A stretch of DNA of 64,000 bases from Casuarius casuarius (taxonomy: Eukaryota > Chordata > Aves > Casuariiformes > Casuariidae). The stretch spans positions 62,001 through 126,000 of the forward strand of contig PTFA01000160.1 of NCBI GenBank assembly GCA_003342895.1, read 5' to 3'. A program made the translations under genes and the position numbers. Positions 48,938-61,675 of this stretch are shown piece by piece. The stretch's first letter is position 1, and each line of letters opens with the position of its first letter. The notes below the pieces were generated by a model. The model did not search any database. It was not told the DNA's origin and worked only from the letters and a program-made list of their open reading frames with translations.

Positions 48938-51900
48938 GCCGCCTCTCTGGCTCCCCCCGTGGTTCAATTTGCAGCCGCGTGTCGGCGAGTCTCTGCGTGC
49001 GGCTGCGGCGTCCTCGCGGGCCGGGTGATTGGCGTGTGTCTGTTGAGGGTGAAGTATCCCGTTTCAAGGAAAATACACGTCAGGTGCACGTGTTGGAAAC
49101 AGAGCACTCGTACACTGCGGAATTAACAACCTTAAATAATTCGATTTAATTCAATTTATCGATCAGTGCAAACAAGCAAAAAGGATGTTCTGCCGAGAAG
49201 ATTAAGTGCGCTGGGGTCCTTTTTTTTGAAAGCGGTGAAAAATACCGAAGGCATGACCAACGCATTAATATGCAGCTTGTAAACACGCTGCGGGGAGAAG
49301 CCGACGGGAAGCAAACAAGGACCGAAATAGATTTAGCTAAAAACGCTCCGTGAAGCCGAGGAATCTGTGATGTAAACACCGTAATCGAGAGTGGCCACAT
49401 GAAACAAGCTCCGCTTTCAGTGGCACCTGGGAATGGCGCGATGGAAGTCATTCCTCTTTAATGAAGATATTGCTGTGTGTCTGAGGCTCTCGACAGAGCA
49501 GCAATCTCCGCTGCCTGGGAAAAGGCTGGATTGAGTTATGCTGGAGGAGAAACTATATGTTTTAAGCAGAACCTTCACTTTCATTATCTGTTTAATGCGT
49601 CGCACGCCATTTGCGGCATAAACATTTCCAGTTCATTTTAATTTCATATTGGGGGAGAGCAATAAAGACAGCCCGGTTATTGGTCGCAGCTGCGCGAACG
49701 TGGCGACGGGAACTCGGAGAATTGCTCCATCAGGGAGACAGCGCCAGATATTACGGGGTTTTTCCTCTACGGGCCTGCCAGCAGTTTAATATGGGATTTT
49801 ATTAAAAATATTTGTGTAATTAAAATCGATATTCTTGAAAGCCTTTATAGTAGCAGGGGTTAAAGCAGAATATCGCATTTATATTCAGATGTTGTCAGTT
49901 CATAACACGATGATGCCGGCTTTGATTTATACAGTGAAAGAGACGATCGCTTTTAGCTTGAGTTTTACCTTTTAAAATTTAGGAGGCTTTGAAATGTGGT
50001 GAATTGCATCATTTAAAAGAACAATCTTTTTAGGAAGCAGCAACTTGCACAGTCTGTGCAAAATTAAATCCGGTTAGAGAAACTGGTTAATGTCACCATC
50101 TGGGGGACCGGTGCGCTCTGGGATGGAAAACAAGTTTCACTCAGTGCACACAAAATACGAAAAGCGAATAAGGGCGTTTTTGCCTGTTGTCAGTCCGCTT
50201 GGTGGAATTGTCCCTGCGGCAACGTTTTTCTTTCTTTTTGTCCCTTCTGGCTGCTTTTTGGAGCTGCGGCCTCGGAGTGGGCGCCGCGATTCCCGCGGAG
50301 CCAGGAGTGCCCCGCGGTGCCACCGCCACCTCCGCAGCTCCGACGAGCAAACCCCAGCCGAGACCGGGAATTCTTCACTCTTTCCAAAAGCGGATGAAAT
50401 ACCCTTGGCAAAAAGCAGACTCAACAACTACCCAGAGCCGCTTTTCTTCCTTTCTTTTTTTTTTTTTTCCTGCAGCTTTGTCCAGTAATAAACAACTGTT
50501 TCAATCTGCTGCGCTGATCAAAAGAAACGTTTTAATCAGTCCCAGGCAAAATATCATGCTATTATGTTATCACTGGAGCAAATCATCGAAAATACAAAAC
50601 AAAAATATCGGTTTAATACGCTCCAGACCAGGAATGTCTTGGGGAAAGCCGCTCGCCTCGCAGGTGTGTTCTATTTTAGGAGCAAAGGCAGAAGGATGGA
50701 GACGCGCGGGCTGGATTTGGGGCTGGCGTGGCTGTCAAAGGCGAGACGCCGAGATCAAACCTCGCCAGGCACAATTACAGCCGCTCTGCGCTGCTCCGTG
50801 TATGTTTTCATTATTTTTTTCAACTGACAAATTATCTTAGAATCATTCATCCGTGTTTTCACCTGCTGCAAAGCAAATCCTCTTCGCGGCGAGGCCTCCA
50901 AATTCCTTTCCTGTGATTAGAAAAGGAATCATTATTTCTGAACTAATTCTGCCCGTCAAAGGAAAAACGTTTCAGGGCTCTTCAGCATTTAATCCGCGTG
51001 CTGACGGACTACCAGGGCTTCTCCTGAGTCCAGACCCGGAGGGTGATGGGGAAAGGGGATGAGCACGTGCTGCAGCTCGGGACAGCCCGGGCGGCGGGGA
51101 GGCGCCTGGTCCCTGCCGCGGCGCCTGCGGAGACGCGCCGGTGATGCTCAGGGAGCGGGTTGGCCAAGCGCAGGGTGCACCTCCAAAGAAGCCCAGAGGC
51201 CTCTTTCTTTGTGGATTGGAAAGCTTTCCGATGAAGCCAAGCAGCTAAATAGGGTCTGGATCCAATGTGGTTATTTCAGAAGAGCAAGAGATGAGGGGAA
51301 CGTGCTCTTGGAAGACGAGCCCAGCAGCCTGTGCGGACAGGGTCTCCTGTGACTCACGGCTGGCCGGGTCCCAGCAAGGTGGGCCAAGGCCAGGACTTTC
51401 TGCAAAAAGGACCGGTCTGGGCAAAGGGCAGCACGCCCGAAGCAGAGCCTTGCTCCTTCAAAGCATCGGCATTCAACAGCCGTCGCTGAGGAGGCCGCTG
51501 GGAGCTTAGACCATCGGGGTTTTGGAGGCTGGTGTTGGGTTGTCCTCTTGGGAAGTCCCCTCTGTCCCAGCTGTCCTTATGCCTTGCTTTACCCATCAGG
51601 AGGAGAAAGCCTTCAAGCTTGTTGGAGAGCCCTTTTCCACCACAAAGAAGGAAGAAAGAAGGGAAGCAAGCGTGTCTGGGGCAACTGGTGATGGGCAAGC
51701 ATGAAGCTTAAGGGAAAGTGACTCAAATACCCTTTATCCAGAAAAAGCGTGTCTTATTGCAATTCATTGCAGAGTGATTCTCGGTACAGATGGTCCAGAA
51801 ATTTTTCAAAAGATCAAAAAACCTTTGGGATGCAACTATGTGTTGCCTGTCATTTTTGCAGCTAGAGACATGTTATCGTTGACTTCCGTGCAACCTGCCC

Positions 51901-54900
51901 GCAGAGCCAAAGCGGGATCAGTAGCAGAGGTATCCGCTGTCTTCCCTGAAAAAATAGAGCTTCATCAGACCTGGGTCTCGTTCCAGTTCTCTGCTCTGTT
52001 CTGTGTCCAGAAGATCTCTCCAGTAAAATTCCCCCTTTTTATGGGCCATAACTCCAGCTGCATGAATGATATTCAAAAACAATTTTGAAATAAGCTGTAT
52101 TTTTATCGTTTGGTAAGCTCCGTTCTGAGCAGTACGCACCAGCTGTCTCAGCAAGCAGACGATCTGATCTGGCAGTCGTGGTCTTCAGCATCAGCAGGTA
52201 AAAGGAAACACTGGCAGGACATGTCTTCTGCACACACTGGATGGAAGAAATTCTGGCTTTTTGTATGTTCCTCCAGGTTTCAAAGCGCTGAGAGCAGCTG
52301 GTCAGAAGAAGACAGATATATGTTGGCACACGGAGTTCTCAAACACTGGATAAAATGATTTTTCCCAAAAATCATTTTAGAAAATTTGAATGTATGCTTG
52401 GGAAGGAAAAAGTGCAGAAGTGACTAAACGCTCTGATTTGCCTTTATCCAAATGAAGTCTTTCCCTTCCTGTTTTTGAAATAACTTTTGTTCAATATTTT
52501 AAAAATCGCAATTCCGTTATAGAAAATGCCCAAGCCAGAAGACTATGAAAAATGACAGTATTTGCAAAACAAAAGGAACTTTGAAATGTTGGTTTTCATT
52601 TGAGTTTGAAATGAAGTTTGGGGGCTTGCTTTACTTTTTTTTCTTTTTAATCTTGAAAATCTTCAGGAAATAGATTTGTATTTGTTCTACCAGTCTGCTG
52701 CTCACTTAAATTCTGATCGTATTGAGAATTTAGGGAAAAGGGACCGATGTTATCTGTTAGAGCAGCCCAGATAGAGACATTATTCTGTTTTTGTGAAAGC
52801 CGAAGGCGGAATTCACATTTATTTGAGTTGCAGCAGAATCTGGCTTATATCCGGGACGTTACAACATATTGTTTCAATCTATATTTTTATTAGCAATATT
52901 GATAACGTCAGAAGAAATACGATACAGGAAATAGCTTATCAACTTCAATTAATTTTATGGTAAGACTTTTAACGAAGATAAAACAAGAATTCAGCAAATG
53001 GCCGAATCTAAAAATGTTGTCACTAAATGGAGAGGAGAGAAGAGGAGAGAAAAGTGGAGGAAATTCGAGCCGTAACTGCACGTTCTGAACTGAATAGCTG
53101 AATATTCATGAAGACTTTTATTCAGTAGTAGCAAATTTATTGGTAATCAATGTTTTAAGACTCTCAGTTGTCCACTTCAGCATTATTAGCACTTTAATAG
53201 GGCTTTACGTTATGATTCCCTGAAAGACTGTAGAAAGGAAGATACTTGTGTGAACGTGAATAAAATCTTTGTTCTGCACAAGTAGTTGTGTTCGTGGCTC
53301 ACACTTCTTCTTTTAACGCCCTGGGGAAGTATTCATAGGGTAAAACAGGTATTAAATGGTTTCATCACAGGAAGACCAGCTTCTAATTCCAGCTCCTAAA
53401 AGCTAAAAATCCATGAGGATATCGCATCTTTGGTGACCTGAAGGTGCTTTGGGACTGGACGTAGGTTTTGCCTTCGAGCAGTCCCACCCTCTGTGCACTG
53501 CAGCTTTGGCATGGGCAGAAGTGTCCTCGGCTTCCAGCCCTCTCTCTTCTGCATTCGGATTTTGGAAACTTACTTTTAGTTTCAACACTGCGTGATGAAT
53601 AGTTTACTGCCTGGAACAGCCTACTGCATCTGTGACCCGGGTCCGGCCGGCACAGAGTAACCCTTGGCTCGGACCAGGATTTGGGACCGACTTCTTCCCG
53701 GTAGTGAGAAATGTGCTGAATCCTGTATTTCCTAAGGATGCATTGACATTTCTTTATTTGTACTTACGAATGATTTATACTTTTTTTTTTTAAGTTTAAA
53801 ACTGCCATCTGTGCGGAGGGCTTGGTGGTGTAGGCTGAGGATAAATCAGTCCAGCCTCCCGGCTTGTTCCATTTTCTCCTTCTATTGAAAACATCCGTGA
53901 AATACAATCCCACCCTCAAATTTACCGAACTGTCTGAAATCTATGGGGCTTTTTCTCCACTGTATTTAACATTCTGTCAAAGGCAGAAACTCAAAGGTGC
54001 CTGAAGTAACATATAATGGAAGATGATGGTTATAGCTGATGAGAGTTTGGGGTTAGGTGGGGTTAGGTGGAAGCAGGGTGGCTTCTGATGGGGCCAAACA
54101 GATATAGTGGCCCTTGCCCTGGCTGATGTGTATTGATATTTAATGTCACATCCTCTTGATGGTATTTGAAGCCTTCTTAGTGGGTGCTACGGTAGCATGC
54201 ACGTTCTCCTGAGCATCCTCCATTCTCCTGAATAAGCGAGGGTATTTCTGCCCGGTTTTGTTGGTTCACCGTGAAGTTATATGGTAGCCACGCTCGGGTG
54301 GACTGATGGCCAGAGCAGGAGGCGTACGATGATCCCTAGAGCACCAGCTGAGTAATAGCAAGGATAACTTCCAGGAACTGCATGAATCCATTATTCTTTC
54401 CTTGCTTTTGGAGTCGAGGCCCTGTTTTATTTGCAGGCCTGACTCAAAGCAGATGGGCCTGTCAAAGATCACTCACACAGGTGAGCTGAATTGGGCTGAT
54501 TAGCTGTTAAGTGGTCCCAGCTGCTGGGCAAGGCACGGAGGAAATTGCTGGAGCTGGGACCCAGCTCAGAGATGGGATCTGGAGCAAGCGCCAAGAGGGA
54601 AAAAGTGAATTTCTCCAAAAAGTCATTCTCTTGAAATCTGAAAGAGCAAGGCTTTTAAGACAACAGAAGATGTCCAAAAACCTCTTTAGTGCATCTAATA
54701 TATCTTCAGACTTCAGCGAGCTAGAAACTGTCCTGAACCGTCGTCCCCATCTCTGGTTTTGTTCAGGAACGGCCTCTTTCAGGTAGTGAATATTACCTTT
54801 CCTGGAGGTTCTCTGTTATTGTGGGTGTTTTCCTCTCTAGAAAGGTCTTGAGTTTTACTTGCTGGTGTGTGTCATTTGATTTATAAGCTTAAAGAATCCT

Positions 54901-56220
54901 TCACAAAACCTGGAATACTTATTTTACTAAATTGCAGTAATAAACTTAGTGTTTTAGGATAAGTAATCTACTTCATGTGGAAGGAAATTGTTTGATGTAT
55001 GGAAGTAGATGGTAGGTCCTTCTTGCGAATGTCACCAAGGGGACATGGAGGAGAAGTGGATTTATAAATAACTATAAAATTCAGAAACCACACAAGGTTG
55101 GTGCAAGAGAAGCTCTGCTAAGCATGAAAAGCTTGTAGTATACTACCCAACATCTGCAAAAATCCTTCCAACCACTGTAATTCTCGACAGCTTAAAGAGT
55201 TGCATGCAGTCGGTCTTACACCAGGTTTAACTCCACCGAGTCTAGGAGGTGGCGATATGCCTAAACGAAACGGAGACAGAACGGGTCAGTCCGAGTCCGA
55301 ATCCTAAAATGCAAATCAAAGGGTGGGAAACGGGTGATTAGCAGCTCAAAGGCTTTGATCCAAATTGTAAGGAAGGGTTTTTTCCCTTCTCATATTTACT
55401 TTTTGAAAAAATCACCCTATGTTTTAAGAGCTGGGTTTTGCAGCGCTCTGGGCTCGCAGGAGCGGTGGATGCAGACACCGCTGCCCGGCAGGGCCGCGTG
55501 CGGTCGCTGCCCTCGGAGGCTGAAGTCGCGGTTGATTGCCGCGACACCGAGGACTCCGGGTGACACGGCCACGCGGCGACTGCGAAACGCCGTCATTACG
55601 CAGAGCTTAGGGAAACCTCCGCGCTCTCGCTTGCGGCACTGCAGCGTGCGGGCCAGAATCACGTGGTCAAATTTGTGCAGAATGGGGAATGGTTTAAAAA
55701 AACGATAGAAATGTAATGGAAGGTGACTTTCTTTTTCGTTTTGTAACCAGAGAAAACATTTCTAAACTGCTAGTAATAATATTACTAGTAGATAATACTA
55801 ATATTGCTAATAAATGGCTTAGATGCTCATACTACTAATAGATGGCTTACAGCCCAACCTAGAGCTTGAGGCTGTGGTAGATGTTAGAGAAGCTTTCAAG
55901 AAAACAGGAATAAGATAACGCAGGTCAGGGAGGCTTCTCATATGTAAAATATGTATTTTTTGTGATTTTTCCTGCTCGGTAAAGAAAATACTGCTTGGTG
56001 TTTCCCGTCTTTGGGTTGATATGAATTGGTTGGAAATTGAAAAAGAATGCTGTGTCTTTTAGTAAATGAACAGAAATTATACAAAATGATTTAAAAACTG
56101 TACATTGAAAAGCTGGGTCTTTTGTTTAGTTTTTCTATCCATATTTTAAAAGAGTCACTGCATATTTTGTATATGCAAAGAGACAAACACGCACACAAAA
56201 GTAAAAGAAAGAACATGTAA
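48938..56220. other. Gene desert with small CpG blocks
   Basis: No gene is recognised. Short CpG-dense patches occur near 48940-49030, 50260-50360, 51050-51180 and 55440-55650. Open frames there, including a 217-residue one at 50187-50840, have no family motif. A small repeat ggggttaggt occurs twice near 54050-54070. The stretch 52800-53160 is AT-rich and looks unique. Confidence 0.55.
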
Positions 56221-59200
56221 ATGTTGCGCAGCCATCTGTTTCCAATGGTATATGTTTACATATTAATGTGCAATACAAATTTGTAAACATGAACATTTGA
56301 AACGTTTGTAGGAACTGATACTGGCCTTTTCCCTTTCTATAACTTTATTGGAACAACATGTCCGGCGTGGCCCCAGCCACACATGTGAATAGTTTTAATA
56401 CTGGATACGTTTCAACGGTTGCGTGTGCTTATTTGTTCTGCTCTACATTGCTATCCAATCCTGGCTTGTTTTGCATAATTGTGATACAAATTATCATCTA
56501 ATTACAGCGCAAACCTCAGAAGATCAAATATATAGCAGGGCCCTTCTATAAGAACAGCTACACCCAATGATCCCTCTATGCATCAGCCAAATTTAAACTT
56601 CTCCAATAGATGTATTTAATTTTGGAGAAACTGGATAGTAAACTGCACTTTGATTAAAAGCACTACCGTTGTTTTTTGTCCCTCTGTTTTTTAAATCAGC
56701 CTCTCGGTTTTCCAACGTGGAGCCCGTCCCGTGCCGTGGTGCGGAGCGCAAACATGGCGCCTCTGGCACTGCCAGTGCCCTTTGCCAAGCGCCGTAAACG
56801 CGATCGGGTATTTCTGGATAACTTCAAACTTCTGGGAAAGGCCAAATGACTAATAGCCCAGACCATTGAGTAAGATTAAGCTTTTAGACAATTTTGGATT
56901 ATTTTCTCCCTGTTCCCACTTAAAAAGCACAATAACATTGATGTTACATTCTTCATCATCCACTAAGTCTACAAAATTGAGAACTTTTGCAGTTGTCGCA
57001 GGTTTCCAAACAACATTAATGGGAGGAACTGCAAAGCAGTGTAAAATGTGTTTTCATTTTATAAGCAGATGGGCCCTCTTGAAATATTTACCTCCTTCTT
57101 CCCATACTCATATTTAATAAATAATGATGTGTTACTCCGATGGTGATGGTGACTTGCCCTCTTGTGCTCTGCACTCAGTTCCCACTAGCAGCAGTTTTAA
57201 AAAGCATCGCTAGAAGGTAGCCTGCAAGTTATCAATGATTTGGGGCACGGTTTTTCTCTTATAAGCAGAACCATCTATATTATAGTAAGAAAGATTCAGC
57301 CAAATCACCACTGTGACTATTGAAAGCTCTTATTTGTCAAAGACTTTTCCCATTTATCAAAACAGCCTGCTCACCCACACAATACCTCCCGAACTAGCTG
57401 CTCAGGGCGTAGTTTTCTGAACTCCATGGGCTCCTCAGATTGAAATACGACCCTGCGGTCTAAAGGCTGACAAGCGGCTTAAATCACATCCTTTCTGATG
57501 GCAGTAGCATGCGTGGAGCAAGACCGTTATCCATAGCATCAGTGGACTTGGCTAATCACTTTGCTATGGTGGGAGAACTCCAAAGGCAGCAGTCATAAAT
57601 CTGCTCCTCGGTCTCATGTGTCTTTAAAAAGGAGCATTTTGAGCTGTGAACAGAAAAAGGAGAAGAGGCTACAGTGGATTTGGGCTGTGCAGGGAAACAG
57701 AGAAGGTGAGCTCTGTGTGCTGGGAAGAAGAGCTCTGCTCCCCTCTCTGCCTCTGCCGACCTAAACCAGGAATATTCCCACTGCAGCGAGTGGTCTGGAA
57801 GCAGCATCCAGGATGGGGAAAATCACATCTCAAATTTAAACCTGACAGGGAAATACCGAGGTCTTGCGGCACCGGTCCTACCCAGCTTTTCCAGCTTCAC
57901 AGGTCTCGTGGGTTTGTGCGAGGGTTTGGTCTGGGGTGACCGAGCAAGCCCTCCCTGGGCACGTCTCAGCTGCGATGGAGGCATCTCCCCAGGCTTTCTC
58001 CTCCTGCATCCGACCGGACCAGGGCCAGCGTGCCGCGACAGCTGGGCAGCTTTGGCCTGGTTTAACATGACGACGCAGATAGCAGGACAGAGAACTGGGA
58101 CAAGCTGGGAATATCGTTTTGTTGCCTAAAGAACCACCAACATCTTTTGCATTAGCTACAGTAAACTACTTGATTTTTGAAACAATAGAATCGAGAGAGA
58201 TCACAAAGGAAAAATAATGAAACTAAGGTAAAATGAAATAATCCATATTTAACAGGCTCACTCACACAGCGCTTACCCTCTCATACAAAGCAAAATTGTA
58301 TTCATAGTTCTGTGTAATCCACACTTTTCTTTGGGCCTGAATTTTAAATCTCTGTGGAGCTCGCTGCTGGAAACGAGGAAGAGTGTGGTTCATCGCATCG
58401 CGTGTCCGCTCCGCAGCCAGGCTCGGAGCACATTTTCCATGACAGCGTGGGCAAGGCGGCGTGACCAAGGTTTGGCTCCTACCAGACCTGCCATTACATA
58501 ACAAAACTTCTGAATTCAGCTGAAATATCTTCCAGTTGCCACAAATTAGCCAGCAATTTCATCATCTCAAAGGCTGGCTTACCAGAGCTGCACGAACGCA
58601 GCAAAAAGTGCTCAGGAAACGTTTGTTGAAAGCATCTGATCTCAATGTCTGTGTTCCCTTTTCCTCTTTGTCAATAAGTATGTGTTTTCCTGAAATGCTC
58701 GAAAAACGCAAATGTTAAGCTTGTCCGCTCACACGAGCGTCTCTCTCAGTTTGCGAATGTTCACACCAGCAACCCGGCTGAGGCACGTCTAAACCAACAC
58801 CAATTTCACCGGGATTATCTGAGCAGTCACAAAGAGATGGTATCGCTCAAATGTTGCATTTCCAGCTTCATGCAGAAAGCCACAGGATAAACACACAGAT
58901 TTGGAAAATACCCATCTTGTTTGCAAGCACTCCCTGAATCGAAAATGGGGTGGTTCTGACAAATAAATAGTTTGTGCAACTTTAGCAGATGGAATTTCTT
59001 TGATCTGAATTTAAATGAGCTATCATCATAAAGTCATCTATACTGAAAATATCTGTTCTAGTCGGTCACATTTTTAACATGACAAACATGGATTTGTTGG
59101 ATCACCCAATCCTGGCCATCAGCTCTGCATTATTTTATGTAACTGTCCCTTTTTGGAAAATTGGAGGTCACCTGCTACATCCACCCCCAAAGCAGTGGCT

Positions 59201-59929
59201 GATCTGGAGGGGGGGTCTCTGCCCCTTAAAGCACGGCCTCACGCGGGAGCAGATCCTCGGTCGCGCCGCCCACGTGAGTCGTCCCGGGGAGCGCAGATCT
59301 GCTCCGAGGCACAAAGTCCGTCCCAGCGTCTGCACCGGGATCGCCCGCGGGAACCGGCCCGCCACAAGTGATGTATGGTGGCTTGGAAATAAGCACTCCC
59401 AAATGAAAAAAAGTTTCATTTTTTAATAAAAATAGAGAGATGATAAATTGCTAAGAAACAACATGAGAAAGCAGGTTTGTTCATTTTTACAGCTGTACAG
59501 ACCATTTAACAAGGCAATGCCTGGCTTATTGTCTTATCCTGCTATTGCTGGGGGATCTGGGAATGCTCAAAACAAGTAAACTGGGGAAATCAACTCTGGC
59601 CGATTTTTAGCAAAGTCTCCTGAAAATAAAAGTGTTACTTCTGTTATTTTAACAGCTTTTTATACTGCTTTTTTGTTCTTAATTTGCTCTCTGTTATGGA
59701 TGAAAGCAAAACCAGAGCTCCAACACAAATTTTGTTTCTTAAACCTACAGTTATTCCCTATATAGTGCTGTTTTATGTTTGTAAATATGGGATTCTCTTA
59801 TCCTAACCCCCAAATGTGGCTGGTTCCAGCTGAACATTATTTGCAAATCTCTGTCATATGTCAAGTAATAAAACTGGCTTCAGGTAGGGACTGAGCATTG
59901 ATCAAATAAAGAATAAAATCTGTGTCCCA
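56221..59929. other. Intergenic DNA downstream of TBX22
   Basis: No gene is recognised. It contains an inverted pair of forkhead-type motifs (TGTTTACA at 56253-56260 and TGTAAACA at 56282-56289), an isolated AACATGGCG at 56751-56759, and a CpG cluster at about 59225-59365. Confidence 0.5.
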
Positions 59930-61064
59930 ATTTATTGCTAGTTATATTGTGCCCTTGGGAGCTAGAGATTATTTACAGGAATAACAAGAATATCCACGGG
60001 TTATAAGACTAACAGAACATTTGGAAGGGATTTAAGATCTCCTGCATCAGAGCCTGCGGAGCTGTAGTTCGCAGGAAGCGATAGATGTTCCCCGACGGAT
60101 CAGCCGCAGGTGCCGTCCGGGAGCTCCCCTGCTCCATCCATCAGGCTCAGGACGGTGGATGTGATCCTGCATGGCAACCCCGCGCCCTCCGGGGCTGCAA
60201 ACGCTGGACAGGAGGCGTGCAGGAGGGTCCTTCAGGGCTTCTGGAGGTGTTTCATCTCCCGCAGGCTCTCCGAGATGTATCCCTGGTCCCCCCGTGCAGA
60301 TCCAGGTCGCAGCGTGGGCGAAGGTGTGACCTCATGCCCTTCATCGTCCCCATCACACCGATGACACTGGTGCCGCCCCGCGCTACCTCCTGGAGGCACA
60401 GGCAGAGGAGGGCTCTTGGGCATCCTTGCATCAGGCTCCACTTTCTGTCTTTAGCCCATCTTTCTTTACCTCAGCATCAGATACTTGAATTTATAGCCCC
60501 ACTCTGATGACTGAGTCGTCTGGGTCCTGAAGCAACCAGGCACTTCCATGTTTTTAATTAGGACCCAGTAAAGTCCAGGAAACTTGAGAACATGCTCAAG
60601 CACTTGGCCAAATGCGGTTCCTTGGCCGACTCGAGGTCTCCAATAGTCCCTTTAAAATTAGTTGGACAGATCAAGTAGGGTGAGCTATTAGGCTGTAAGC
60701 TAGGGCTGCGGCTAACTAGAGGAAAGCTAGATAGAGACTTTCAGGAAAATATATGTGAAGAGACATATACTTCTATGTTCCCACTTCAGAGTGCAAATAT
60801 TACAAAGGTGACTGTACAGTTTGCGCTTAACCTACAACCATTACATAAATAAGCGTTCACAAAAGGTATCACTTTGCTGTGGATCATCTCAGGTCCTTCA
60901 CGCTGCCAACAATACGACAAGTTTGCCCACAAAAAGTTAACTGCCTAGAAAGGTCACTCCTGAATCCCAAAGTATTTTACAGTCAGTAATTAGCAGGCCC
61001 TTGGTTATGAATGAAGAAAGGGCTTGCTTTACAAATCAATGCTTAGCAAGATTATAGAGGTCCA
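59930..61064 (-). other. TBX22: Probable TBX22 3' UTR
   Basis: The sequence after the TBX22 stop has no further coding match. The first good minus-strand AATAAA lies at 59931-59936, about 1.1 kb downstream. A closer minus-strand ATTAAA lies at 60553-60558. The true end is not decided by the sequence. Confidence 0.45.
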
Positions 61065-61675
61065 TTAAAGGCAATGGTTAATTGTCGGGTGCCAGTTAGA
61101 GTGATTACATCTGCCGTCTCTGAAAGGAGCGGGAATGCTGTCACTCACTTTGAAATGGCTTGCTGCATTCATCAGTCTAGTTGGCATAGAAAAGTTATAA
61201 CCGTACAAGCCATATGGAGGATGTAAGGAACAATTAAGTGCTTCCCGAGCAATGGGACTTGATGGGAAAATGTTTCCAGATGCATGTAATCCATACAGCA
61301 TTTGACTAGCAGAATTGGGTACTTGTAGACACTGCCCATTTAAGTCTTCGGTTTTACCGTTTTTCAGATTTGTTATGCCGAGGGAAGAGAGTTTTGGCAT
61401 ATCCACCATGAAGTGGGGTAAAACAGGCGGGTTGGTGCCTCCCAGTTTTTCATGGCTTGGAAACACGAGAGACTGTTGTCTCAAAAAGCTCGTAGGACAA
61501 ATCTTGTAGTAGAGGGGCACGTTGAGGTTGTGTAGGTAGGTTTCGGGACACGCCACGCCGATGTTGCTCGCTGACAGATGAAACGCGGGAGGTGAGCAAG
61601 ACGGAGACAGCAAGGAATTCAGAGGAGATGGCGTCCCACCGCTGGAGGCCACGGGCGAAGAACTGGAGCTCCCAC
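61065..61675 (-). CDS. TBX22: TBX22, last coding exon (partial gene)
   Basis: On the minus strand a pyrimidine-rich stretch and AG (at 61677-61676) precede GTGGGAGCTCC, which opens the exon in phase 1. The exon then encodes 202 residues and ends with TAA at 61067-61065. The translation begins with a Ser-rich GGSSSSSPVASSGG and PSPLNSLLSP, has YYKICPTSFL, SQMLYGLHASGNIF and GYNFSMPTRL, and ends TINHCL. These blocks match the C-terminal half of human TBX22 as I remember it (which ends INHYL) and not TBX15 or TBX18. The DNA-binding T-box is encoded by earlier exons that lie beyond the right edge. TBX22 is a nuclear T-box repressor needed for palate and craniofacial development; human loss causes X-linked cleft palate. 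The gene converges on CHMP1B. An in-frame ATG at 61694 is in the intron and is not a start. Confidence 0.94.

Noticed and set aside
50187..50840. A 217-residue plus-strand open frame in GC-rich DNA
   Set aside because: It overlaps frames in other phases, includes a low-complexity Phe-rich run from a T tract, and matches nothing I know.
54050..54071. Telomere-like ggggttaggt copies
   Set aside because: Only two imperfect copies, not an interstitial telomeric tract.
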